A stretch of DNA of 12,955 bases, taken from positions 1 through 12,955 of the forward strand of contig CAYOXX010000091.1 in assembly GCA_964408025.1 (NCBI GenBank), in the 5' to 3' direction. Source of the stretch: CAYOXX01 sp964408025 (lineage in GTDB: Bacteria; Acidobacteriota; DATKUA01). How positions within the stretch are numbered: position 1 is the stretch's first letter; every line of letters starts with the position of its first letter. Below, one piece after another: positions 6,742-12,948 of this stretch. The position numbers were made by a program, and so were the translations under genes. The notes under the pieces are model-generated. The model did no database searches. It saw nothing but the letters and a program-made list of their open reading frames with translations, and was not told where the DNA came from.

Positions 6742-7630
6742 TACCGGCACCTCCACCCCCACCCCCAGCGCGCGGCGCGAAGCGGTAGCGCACCCTGGTC
6801 GTAGCCCTGCGGTAGTCGAAGAACCTGCGCGAGAACGACACCGAGAGGTTGCCGGCCGCGGTGGAGACCGAGGCCGATGCGGAGATCTCTCTGACCAGCC
6901 AGACATCGCCGAGCGGCTTGTGCATGGTCATCGTGGCGCGCAGGTCGTCGATGCGGACCAGCCAGCGGGCGGGGAGGAAGTCGAGGCCGACGTTGTCCAT
7001 CGTCATCCGCACGATCTGGTGTTCGGCCGGGTCGATGAGCATCGTGACCAGCGTCGTCTTGTCCAGCATCTCATCGATCTCTTCGTCATGACCGCCGTCG
7101 GCGAAGAGGCTCTCGGGGTAGTACTCGACGACAACCACCTCCCGCCCCTCGAACTCCCGCCGCCCGGCGTAGTAGTAGTCGCCCGGCTTGAACTCGAAGC
7201 CGAAGAAGCTGTCGCGGTCGACGGAACCCATGGGATCGTCTCTCCCGCGGTTACGGATCCAGCGCTCCTCGTAGTCGGCGCGGTATTCGTCGGAGACCGG
7301 CACGCCGTCGATCGAGACCGGGCTGCGGACCAGGTAGCCGTCGCGCACGAACCAGGAGTACTCCTGATGGATGCTCTGAATCGCCGGGACGTCGATGCTG
7401 CCGCCGAACTCCAGCTCCACGACCTCGCCGAAGACGTAGTCGTAGTGCTCGTCCCAGTTTACATCCCGCCGCTCGAGCACGCGCTCCATGAAGAGATCGA
7501 TCTCCTCGAGATCGGCACCGCCTTCACGCACGCCCTCGCCCTCACTCTCTTGGAGGGAGTGGCCGCAGGGTGGATACAGTAAGCTGGCGGCCGCGATTAC
7601 CAGGACCGCCGTCGAAAGCCTGGACGCCAT
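6734..7630 (-). CDS. secreted LolA/LppX-like hypothetical protein
   Basis: 298 residues. Residues 1-25 are a signal peptide (hydrophobic STAVLVIAAASLLY). Its cysteine (YPPC) does not fit a lipobox, so a soluble periplasmic protein is more likely than a lipoprotein. The body alternates beta-strand-like stretches (GDYYYAGRREFEGREVVVVE, LVTMLIDPAEHQIVRMTMDN, VRIDDLRATMTMHK), resembling proteins of the outer-membrane lipoprotein-sorting (LolA/LppX) fold; this is a judgement from pattern, not a firm family match. An acidic segment (about 28-60) follows the signal peptide, and the tail is glycine-rich (APRAGGGGGGAG). The ATG at 7630 is preceded by GGTGG. It overlaps the Omp85 gene by 8 nt (ATGAGTAG), so the pair forms an operon and probably acts together at the outer membrane. 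Confidence 0.85.
   Translation of the reverse strand: MASRLSTAVLVIAAASLLYPPCGHSLQESEGEGVREGGADLEEIDLFMERVLERRDVNWDEHYDYVFGEVVELEFGGSIDVPAIQSIHQEYSWFVRDGYLVRSPVSIDGVPVSDEYRADYEERWIRNRGRDDPMGSVDRDSFFGFEFKPGDYYYAGRREFEGREVVVVEYYPESLFADGGHDEEIDEMLDKTTLVTMLIDPAEHQIVRMTMDNVGLDFLPARWLVRIDDLRATMTMHKPLGDVWLVREISASASVSTAAGNLSVSFSRRFFDYRRATTRVRYRFAPRAGGGGGGAGNE
6750..6754 (-). promoter_or_regulatory. ribosome-binding site of the Omp85 gene inside the upstream gene
   Basis: GGAGG lies 8 nt before the Omp85 ATG, inside the GGGGGGAG glycine-codon run that closes the secreted-protein gene. The run of GGT/GGG/GGA codons thus supplies both the peptide tail and the initiation signal, which favours coupled translation. 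Confidence 0.6.
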
Positions 7631-7663
7631 TGTTTACACCACCTAGTAGGATTTTGAGAAAGA

Positions 7664-7669
7664 ATTATA
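7664..7669 (-). promoter_or_regulatory. candidate -10 for the secreted protein/Omp85 operon
   Basis: A perfect TATAAT on the minus strand, 33 nt before the ATG at 7630, in an unusually AT-rich spot between the SRP RNA gene and the operon. No -35 hexamer close to TTGACA is found at 16-18 bp. Confidence 0.4.
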
Positions 7670-7745
7670 CGGATCCGGTACTAATAACGAGCTTTTACTG
7701 CAGGTTGTTTCAAGCGGGATACGGCCGCCCGCGCGTACGCAGCTT

Positions 7746-7846
7746 GAGCCCAGGTGAGCCTGCGGCACAGGAGCGGTTTTCCCTACCGCTGCTTCCTTCC
7801 GGACCTGACGGGGTTCAGGAGCCGTCCTTGCGCAGGACCCGGGCTC
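7746..7846 (-). ncRNA. ffs: signal recognition particle RNA (4.5S type)
   Basis: The minus strand carries GTCAGGTCCGGAAGGAAGCA then GC (about 7809-7788), the invariant domain IV core that binds Ffh and contains the GGAA tetraloop. The ends pair: 5' GAGCCC (7846-7841) with 3' GGGCTC (7751-7746), and inner CCTGCG with CGCAGG. The hairpin is about 101 nt and lacks room for an Alu domain, as in Gram-negative bacteria. The RNA with Ffh targets nascent membrane proteins to the translocon. Ends are set from the outer stem and may be off by a few bases. Confidence 0.93.
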
Positions 7847-7853
7847 GGTGCGA

Positions 7854-7882
7854 AGTTTAGCGCAGCGGCCGCGCGATTGCCA
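7854..7882 (-). promoter_or_regulatory. candidate ffs promoter
   Basis: On the minus strand, TGGCAA (7882-7877) and TAAACT (7859-7854) are separated by exactly 17 bp, and TAAACT ends 7 nt before the base-paired 5' end of the SRP RNA at 7846. Neither hexamer is perfect (3/6 and 4/6 to consensus), but the spacing to a structurally defined RNA end supports it. Confidence 0.4.
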
Positions 7883-7999
7883 GCCGCGCGAGCGCGCTTG
7901 CCTCCTTCGCAATAGGTCTGCTGCTTTGCCGTGCACGCCCTTCAGCGTCGGAACCGCGGCAGGCGGGCTCCGCCGGGAGCGCACGAGCTCAGCTCGCAG

Positions 8000-8911
8000 C
8001 TACCCGGCGTCGTCGCCCCCCTCGCCCTCCTTGTCCCCCTCTTCCTCCAGGTCGAAGCGGCGGGCGCGGATGCGCGTCAGCTCGCGGTGCACCAGGTCGA
8101 GCTTCTCGTCGCCCAGGAGGGGGAAGAAGACGCGCGCGCGGCGCACCTGCTCCGGCTCGATCTCGGCCAGCAGAAGTTCCTCTTCACTATGGTCGGCACG
8201 AGCGACTACGTCGCCGGTGGGGCCGACCACGCAGCTGCGCCCGGCGAACGCCACACCGTCCTCGTAGCCTACGCGGTTGGCGTAGACGGTGTAGACGCCG
8301 TAGAGCTGCGAGCTGACGACTGCCATCCGCTCGGCGATATCGGCAGATGTGATCTCGTCGGGCAGCGTCAAGCCCCGTAGAGGCGCGTTGGAGAGGTAGA
8401 AGTGGATCAGCGCTCCGTCCTGGGCCGCCAGGTAGACGCTCGAGGGGTGCCAGTAGTCCTCGCAGATCAGCACGGCGGCCCGCCCGGCCACCGAGTTGAA
8501 GGCCCGGAACGTCGAGCCGGGGCTGAAGTAGCGCTCCTCTTCGAACATTCCGTATGTCGGCAGGTAAACCTTGCGGTGCAGGCCGCGCAGGGCGCCGCCC
8601 TCGAAGTAGGCGGCCGAGTTGTAGTAGACGAAGTCGTCGCCCTCCTCGACGAAGCCGACGATCATCGGCAGCTTCCGGCTCGCGCGAGCCAGCTTGTCCA
8701 GGACCACGGAGTCGCCGGCGCGCTGCGCCACGTCGGCCGTAAGATCCTTGAGCGTGTAGCCGGTCAGGCTGAGCTCGGGGAAAACAAGCAGCCCCGCGCC
8801 CGCCTCGAGGGCGTATTCGGTGTGCTTGAGGTGCTGCTCCAGGTTGCGCTCCACGTCGCCCAACGTTGGCGCCGTCTGGGAAACAGCCAGCAGAATTTCC
8901 CAGTCTCGCAT
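8000..8911 (-). CDS. stand-alone nitrilase-superfamily amidohydrolase, NadE-glutaminase-like
   Basis: A cytoplasmic carbon-nitrogen hydrolase that splits an amide, probably releasing ammonia. The Glu-Lys-Cys triad is clear: E46 in LLVFPELSLTGYTLKDL, K114 in HRKVYLPTYGMFEEERYFSPG and C150 in VLICEDYWHPS. These motifs are closest to the glutaminase domain of glutamine-dependent NAD synthetase (PELALTGYPPEDL, RKVHLPNYGVFDE, ICEDIW). The ATP-dependent synthetase domain is absent: the protein ends at 303 residues with an acidic tail (LEEEGDKEGEGGDD). I start at ATG 8911, about 10 nt after GGAGGT; an ATG at 8929 would add six residues, and the frame runs open to 9085 through the promoter region. 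The true substrate is unknown; omega-amidase or aliphatic amidase roles are possible. It is transcribed alone, divergently from dnaA. Confidence 0.9.
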   Translation of the reverse strand: MRDWEILLAVSQTAPTLGDVERNLEQHLKHTEYALEAGAGLLVFPELSLTGYTLKDLTADVAQRAGDSVVLDKLARASRKLPMIVGFVEEGDDFVYYNSAAYFEGGALRGLHRKVYLPTYGMFEEERYFSPGSTFRAFNSVAGRAAVLICEDYWHPSSVYLAAQDGALIHFYLSNAPLRGLTLPDEITSADIAERMAVVSSQLYGVYTVYANRVGYEDGVAFAGRSCVVGPTGDVVARADHSEEELLLAEIEPEQVRRARVFFPLLGDEKLDLVHRELTRIRARRFDLEEEGDKEGEGGDDAG

Positions 8912-8956
8912 CTCGAGTCCTACCTCCATACTCTCTTTTTCCGGGCTCGGATGCTG

Positions 8957-8965
8957 AGTATAGCA
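8957..8965 (-). promoter_or_regulatory. extended -10 promoter of the amidohydrolase gene
   Basis: TGCTATACT on the minus strand is an extended -10 (TGn plus TATACT). Transcription would start near 8950, leaving a ~40-nt leader. No good -35 is seen, which fits an extended -10 promoter that may need an activator. Confidence 0.5.
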
Positions 8966-9004
8966 CGGGGCGCCCCCTCTTGGTCTGTTCCGTTCCTCGA
9001 CGTG

Positions 9005-9021
9005 CACCACATTTTGTGGTG
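9005..9021. promoter_or_regulatory. 17-bp palindrome, possible operator
   Basis: CACCACATTTTGTGGTG has perfect 7-bp arms around TTT. It lies about 40 bp upstream of the amidohydrolase -10, a typical site for a dimeric activator, and 330 bp before dnaA. I do not recognise the regulator. It lacks a T-tail, so a terminator is unlikely. Confidence 0.45.
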
Positions 9022-9061
9022 TCGGATTGGTCATTTTGCACTTGCTACCCGCCCGCGCGCG

Positions 9062-9350
9062 TGCTATTTTTTTGTGAGTGTTCAAAAGATTTTAGCAGTT
9101 ATCATCTTAGGTTATTTTTGCTAAGCTGTTGTGTATGCTACCGTAACGGAGTTTTCCACAACTGTTGAAATGGCTGCGGAAAAGTTTCCGCAGGCGAGAC
9201 TAGGGATGGGGGTAAGGGGAGTAAAATCAACATGTTATGCCGATTGTTGCGGTGGAAAACCCGCCATGAGACAAAGTTGGCATGACGCTGCGTTTCTTTA
9301 CCCCGAATGTGAATCTTTGAAAAAAGTATCCTTGATTTGGTTAAACTAGC
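9062..9350. other. candidate origin of replication (oriC) upstream of dnaA
   Basis: The stretch 9066-9135 is AT-rich (CTATTTTTTT, GATTTTAGCAGTTATCATC, GGTTATTTTTG) in an otherwise GC-rich region, as a DNA-unwinding element would be. DnaA-box-like 9-mers follow: TTTTCCACA (9152-9160), TTTTCCGCA on the minus strand (9183-9175), GTTTCCGCA (9184-9192) and TTTTCCACC on the minus strand (9259-9251). The middle two form the perfect palindrome TGCGGAAAAGTTTCCGCA (9175-9192). None is the exact consensus TTATCCACA. A 72-codon open frame (9131-9349) across this region is taken as non-coding. Confidence 0.45.
9317..9347 (+). promoter_or_regulatory. candidate dnaA promoter, leaderless arrangement
   Basis: TTGAAA (9317-9322) and TAAACT (9342-9347) are 19 bp apart, longer than ideal. 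TAAACT ends 3 nt before the dnaA ATG, and no Shine-Dalgarno sequence is present, so the mRNA might start at or next to the A of the ATG. Confidence 0.3.
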
Positions 9351-10646
9351 ATGAATCCTTGGGAATCTGTACTGTTAAAGTTGGAAAACGATCTTCCCTC
9401 CGAGGAGTTCGCCACCTGGTTCCAACCGGTATCGTACGTACAACATACGGACGATAGCCTCACAATCAGGGTTCCGAACAAGCTGTTTACGAGCGTGATT
9501 CGCGAGCGCTTTGGCGAAAAGATATCGCAGGCGCTCAGCCAAATCGGCGAGGAAAGTACCGCTATCGAGATTCTTGACGACGGCGAGGCGGTCGAGCCGG
9601 AGCGAGCGGCGGTGCTGGACGTGACGAGCCAGCCGGCGCTGAACCCGCGCTACACCTTCGAGAGCTTCGTCATCGGCAAGAGCAACGAGCTGGCGCACGC
9701 GGCGGCCTGCTCGGTGGCCGAGCAGCCTGGCCGCCGCTACAACCCGCTGTTCATCTACGGCGGCGTCGGCCTGGGCAAGACGCACCTGATGCAGGCGGTC
9801 GGCAACGCCATCGTGTCCGGGCAGCCGGGGCTGAAGGTGGCCTACATGAGCAGCGAGTTCTTCATGAACGAGCTGATCAGCTCGATCCGCTACGACAGGA
9901 CGTACCAGTTCCGCAGCCGCTACCGCGACATCGACGTGCTGCTGATCGACGACATCCAGTTTCTGTCCAACAAGGAGAGGACGCAGGAGGAGTTCTTCCA
10001 CACCTTCAACGTCCTGCACCACGGTCGCCGCCAGATCATCATCAGCTCCGACCGGACGCCGCGCGAGATTCCCAACCTCGAGGAGCGCCTGCGCAGCCGC
10101 TTCGAGTGGGGCCTGATAGCCGACATCCAGCCGCCGGAGCTGGAGACCAAGATCGCCATCCTGCGCAAGAAGGCGGCGGAGGAGGGCGCGGCGGTGCCCG
10201 AGGACGTGACGATGCTGATCGCCAGCCGCGTGCGCAGCAACATCCGCGAGCTCGAGGGCTGCCTCATCCGCCTGGTCTTCTACAGCACGCTCACCGGCCG
10301 GCCGATCGACATGGAGCTTGCGCAGGAGGCCCTCAGCGGCCAGCTCGATCCCTGCGAGCGCGTGGTCACCATCCCGCAGATCCAGGAGGCGGTGGCGCGG
10401 CACTACAGCCTCAGCACCCGCGAGCTGGTGAGCCGCAACAACGCCGCCCGCGTCGCCTTCCCGCGCCAGGTCGCTATGTACCTGTGCAAGCGCCTGACGG
10501 CGTCGTCGCTGCCCGAGATCGGCCGCCGCTTCGGCGGCAAGCACCACAGCACCGTGCTCCACTCGCTACGCAAGATCGAGCGCATGAGCGCCGCCGACGC
10601 CTCGCTCAGCGCCACCATCAACAGCCTCGCCGGCGCGCTTTCGTAG
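9351..10646 (+). CDS. dnaA: chromosomal replication initiator DnaA
   Basis: DnaA binds boxes in oriC, forms an ATP-dependent helical oligomer and melts the origin. Domain I spans about 1-75 (WESVLLKLENDLPSEEFATWFQ). Domain II is very short, which explains the 431-residue length against 467 in E. coli. The AAA+ domain has Walker A GGVGLGKTH (137-145), Walker B LLIDDIQF (197-204), the arginine-finger region LEERLRSRFEWG (243-254) and sensor 2 NIRELEG (297-303). Domain IV begins about 335. Its signature reads GGKHHSTVLHS (395-405) in place of GGRDHTTVLHA, and the basic loop before PRQ reads SRNNAARVAFPRQ rather than SKRRSRSVARPRQ. The start at 9351 is the only sensible one and lacks a ribosome-binding site. 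It is convergent with the next gene; dnaN is not downstream. Confidence 0.97.
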   Translation: MNPWESVLLKLENDLPSEEFATWFQPVSYVQHTDDSLTIRVPNKLFTSVIRERFGEKISQALSQIGEESTAIEILDDGEAVEPERAAVLDVTSQPALNPRYTFESFVIGKSNELAHAAACSVAEQPGRRYNPLFIYGGVGLGKTHLMQAVGNAIVSGQPGLKVAYMSSEFFMNELISSIRYDRTYQFRSRYRDIDVLLIDDIQFLSNKERTQEEFFHTFNVLHHGRRQIIISSDRTPREIPNLEERLRSRFEWGLIADIQPPELETKIAILRKKAAEEGAAVPEDVTMLIASRVRSNIRELEGCLIRLVFYSTLTGRPIDMELAQEALSGQLDPCERVVTIPQIQEAVARHYSLSTRELVSRNNAARVAFPRQVAMYLCKRLTASSLPEIGRRFGGKHHSTVLHSLRKIERMSAADASLSATINSLAGALS

Positions 10647-10723
10647 CGGGCGACAGCCCTCGCAACACCCCCGCATTCTCCTGTTGTGGTAGTTTTGTAT
10701 TGGTTCTCAAAAGTATGAGGAAG

Positions 10724-10777
10724 GCAGATCCGCCTGAGGCGGACAAGCTCTCCTGTCTGTCATCCGCCGCTGGCGGA
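10724..10777. repeat. double palindromic repeat between convergent genes
   Basis: TCCGCCTGAGGCGGA (10729-10743) and TCCGCCGCTGGCGGA (10763-10777) flank CAAGCTCTCCTGTCTGTCAT, the same linker as in the repeats at 1811-1918. It lies between the convergent 3' ends of dnaA and the PEP-synthase-like gene, where such hairpins could stop transcription from either side. The rest of 10647-10835 contains nothing else I recognise. Confidence 0.7.
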
Positions 10778-10835
10778 CAGTACGGACTGTCTACTTGAGG
10801 CGGCTCTCAACTTCGTCCTCAAGGCCCGCCTGCGC

Positions 10836-11642
10836 CTAGCCGTAGGGGATGCCGGTGATCGAGAAGCGGCGCCCGTCGAACGACCAGCTCAGCGTGCGCG
10901 GCTCGCCCAGGGCCTCGGCGGCGCCGTCGGCCAGTATCCTCAGCGCCTCCGCCTGGCCTGGGGTCAGCGGCGACTGCGGCTTCCCCTTCTCCGCCGGGAT
11001 CCCGGTCAGGTCGCGCGGGCCGCGCACGCGCGGGTCGGCGTTGATCAGCCAGGCCTCCGCCTCTCTGTCCGCTGGCTTTATGCGCCCAGCCAACGGCGCC
11101 GGGTCGGCCGCGGCTACCAGCACGGCGGCGGCCGTTCTCCCCGGCTCCAGGCCGATCCGCTTGCGGAAGATTACCGCTCGCGGCCGCCACAGCGACGCCC
11201 AGCATTCGGGCACCGCCTCGCTGACCGCGTCGGGCGCCAGGTATTCGGCTGCCCAGGCCAGCCCGGCGATTGCCGCAGCGTCGTAGGAGGCGACGACGGG
11301 CGAGAGCGACACGGTCAGGAGCCCGGAGCCGAGGGCCGCCGCGGCGCCGTCCAGCGCCCTCCCCAGATTCGGCCGCACCTCGAACTCGCGGATGAGCTTT
11401 CTGATTTCGGCGAGCTCCGCCTCGATCCCTGTTTCGCGGGCGGCAAGCTCCCGCTCCCGCTCGGCGAGATTCAGCTCCTCGGCTGCCGCCAGGTAGGTCT
11501 CGGAGGTGACGCAGAAGGCGTCGGGGACGGGCAGCCCGGCTCGGCGCAGAGCCGCCATGTCGCCGGCCGCCAGCCCGACGCGCTCGCCGTCCCCGCTGCC
11601 GATCTCATCCAGTGTAAGGATTACGTCGTTCATCCGCTGCAT
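10836..11642 (-). CDS. truncated PEP-synthase/PPDK N-terminal-like protein, probable pseudoenzyme
   Basis: 268 residues with the outline of the ATP-grasp (PPDK_N) domain of phosphoenolpyruvate synthase. Visible anchors: VGLAAGDMAALRRAGLPVPD (22-41) against the family's VGGKGASLGEMTRAGFPVP; FCVTSETY (43-50); ECWASLWRPRAVIFRKRIGL (146-165) against ECWASLFTDRAIRYRRENGI; and LSWSFDGRRFSITGIP (251-266) against IEWAlDgg.fyiLQaRP. The ATP-binding lysine (GGKG to LAAG), the RSSATAED segment, the ExW glutamate and the LQ glutamine are all replaced. The SGVMFT and central ATP-grasp regions are shrunk, and the phosphohistidine and PEP domains are absent. The product looks folded but unable to catalyse; a binding or regulatory role is a guess. 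Its start overlaps the MFS gene by 38 nt (29 if ATG 11633 is used). Confidence 0.75.
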   Translation of the reverse strand: MQRMNDVILTLDEIGSGDGERVGLAAGDMAALRRAGLPVPDAFCVTSETYLAAAEELNLAERERELAARETGIEAELAEIRKLIREFEVRPNLGRALDGAAAALGSGLLTVSLSPVVASYDAAAIAGLAWAAEYLAPDAVSEAVPECWASLWRPRAVIFRKRIGLEPGRTAAAVLVAAADPAPLAGRIKPADREAEAWLINADPRVRGPRDLTGIPAEKGKPQSPLTPGQAEALRILADGAAEALGEPRTLSWSFDGRRFSITGIPYG

Positions 11643-12948
11643 TCATTTCGCGCGCTGCTGTCGCCGGCCGCCCCCCTGCATCGCGCAGGCTGGAGGCCAT
11701 CCAGCCCAGCGGACCGAGCAACGCGGCGGCCCCGCCGTAGACGCCGAAGAGCAGGTTAACAGGAAAGAGCTTGGTCAGGAAGCCGAAGGCGCCGATGGTC
11801 AGGGCGGTGACGCCAAGCACCGTTAGATTGGTCATGGCGAAGACGCGCCCCCGCATCCCCTCCGGCACCAGCTCCTGGACCATCGAGGTGCGCATGACGA
11901 TGATCGGCGGCACGGCCATGCCGTGTATGAGCATCAAGGCCAGTATCAGTGTGGGATCGGAGAGCCAGGCCAGCGGTACCCAGGTGGCGCCGTCGAGGAA
12001 GATGCCGATCAGGAGAACCCTGCCCCTGCTCAGCCGCCGCGGCAGGCGCCCGATGAAGGAGCTGCAGAGTATGTAGCCGACGGCGTAGGCGGTGATCGTG
12101 AGGGCGTAGAGCTGCGCCGGCGCCACGTTCACTCCGAAGAGGACCGCCGGTTCGCCGACCGCCTCGCGGATGAAGATCGGCATGCCGATGATCGCCGGTC
12201 CCATGATGAACCAGTTGTCTACGGCTGTTATCAGCAGCAGCCAGCGGATCACCGGGTCGCGGGCGGCGTGGCGGACGCCTTCAGCGATGTCGCCGGGCAG
12301 CGAGCGGCCTTGCGGCTGCCGCTCCCCGCGGGGCCGCCCCCCGCTCCCCCGGATGGCCAGTAGGAAGAGCATCGAGAGGGCGAAGGTTACGGCGTCGACG
12401 GTAAACAGGTGGGCCAACCCGACCAGCGGTATCAGCGCCCCGGCGACAGCCGGTCCGGCGACCATGGCGATCGGCCCCGCGCTCTGCACCAGCGAGTTGG
12501 CGGTCGCCAGCTGCGGCGCCGGAGTCAACTCCGGTATCAGCACGTCCCTGGCCGGGTTGAAGAGGCTGGTAAAGCTCTCGACGGCGAAGGCCAGCGCGGC
12601 GATGGTCAGCACACCGAGCGCACCCGCGCCGTGCAGCAACGGGAAGAGCAACAGGAGCCCGCAGCGCGCGGCGTCGGCGGCGATCATCGTGCGGCGCCGG
12701 TCCCAGCGGTCGACCAGCGAGCCGCTGAGGAGGCCGAGGGCGATCATCGGCAGGTGAATGCACATTGCCACCAGCCCGGCCTGGCCGTTGTCGCCGGTCA
12801 CCTCGAGCGCCAGCCAGAGGATGGCGACGTAGAAGATGTAGTCGCCGAACTGGCTCACAAGCTGCGCGGCCCAGAGCAGCACCACGTCGCGGTTGCGCCA
12901 GATCGACTGCAGGCGCCCCTGCGGTTCGCGTTGCGGTTGTACACTCAT
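11605..12948 (-). CDS. MFS exporter, DHA3/EntS-like (MFS_3)
   Basis: A 447-residue inner-membrane major facilitator with about 12 hydrophobic helices. The early helix has FGDYIFYVAILWLALEVTGD, and motif A in the loop between helices 2 and 3 reads GSLVDRWDRRRTMIAADAAR. FAVESFTSLFNPARDVLIPE (helix 4 to the next loop) is typical of the DHA3 drug or siderophore exporter group. A cytoplasmic loop after helix 6 is basic (RGSGGRPRGERQPQGR). The family usually expels small toxic molecules or siderophores by proton antiport; the substrate here is unknown. The start at 12948 lies 7 nt from the window end, so its ribosome-binding site cannot be seen and an upstream start is possible. The 3' end overlaps the PEP-synthase-like gene by 38 nt, suggesting coupled expression. 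Confidence 0.9.
   Translation of the reverse strand: MSVQPQREPQGRLQSIWRNRDVVLLWAAQLVSQFGDYIFYVAILWLALEVTGDNGQAGLVAMCIHLPMIALGLLSGSLVDRWDRRRTMIAADAARCGLLLLFPLLHGAGALGVLTIAALAFAVESFTSLFNPARDVLIPELTPAPQLATANSLVQSAGPIAMVAGPAVAGALIPLVGLAHLFTVDAVTFALSMLFLLAIRGSGGRPRGERQPQGRSLPGDIAEGVRHAARDPVIRWLLLITAVDNWFIMGPAIIGMPIFIREAVGEPAVLFGVNVAPAQLYALTITAYAVGYILCSSFIGRLPRRLSRGRVLLIGIFLDGATWVPLAWLSDPTLILALMLIHGMAVPPIIVMRTSMVQELVPEGMRGRVFAMTNLTVLGVTALTIGAFGFLTKLFPVNLLFGVYGGAAALLGPLGWMASSLRDAGGRPATAAREMNAADERRNPYTG

Noticed and set aside
7860..7999. GC-rich inverted repeats (for example GAGCTCAGCTC near 7985) as a terminator of the amidohydrolase gene
   Set aside because: Stems are short and no T-run follows on the minus strand; at this GC content such repeats arise by chance.
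8912..9085. N-terminal extension of the amidohydrolase to 361 residues
   Set aside because: The extension crosses the extended -10 promoter and the 17-bp palindrome; nitrilase-fold proteins begin close to the ILLAVSQ strand, matching ATG 8911.
9131..9349. 72-codon open frame ending just before dnaA
   Set aside because: It covers the AT-rich, DnaA-box-like region, has no ribosome-binding site, and its product has no protein-like pattern; the region is better read as origin/promoter DNA.
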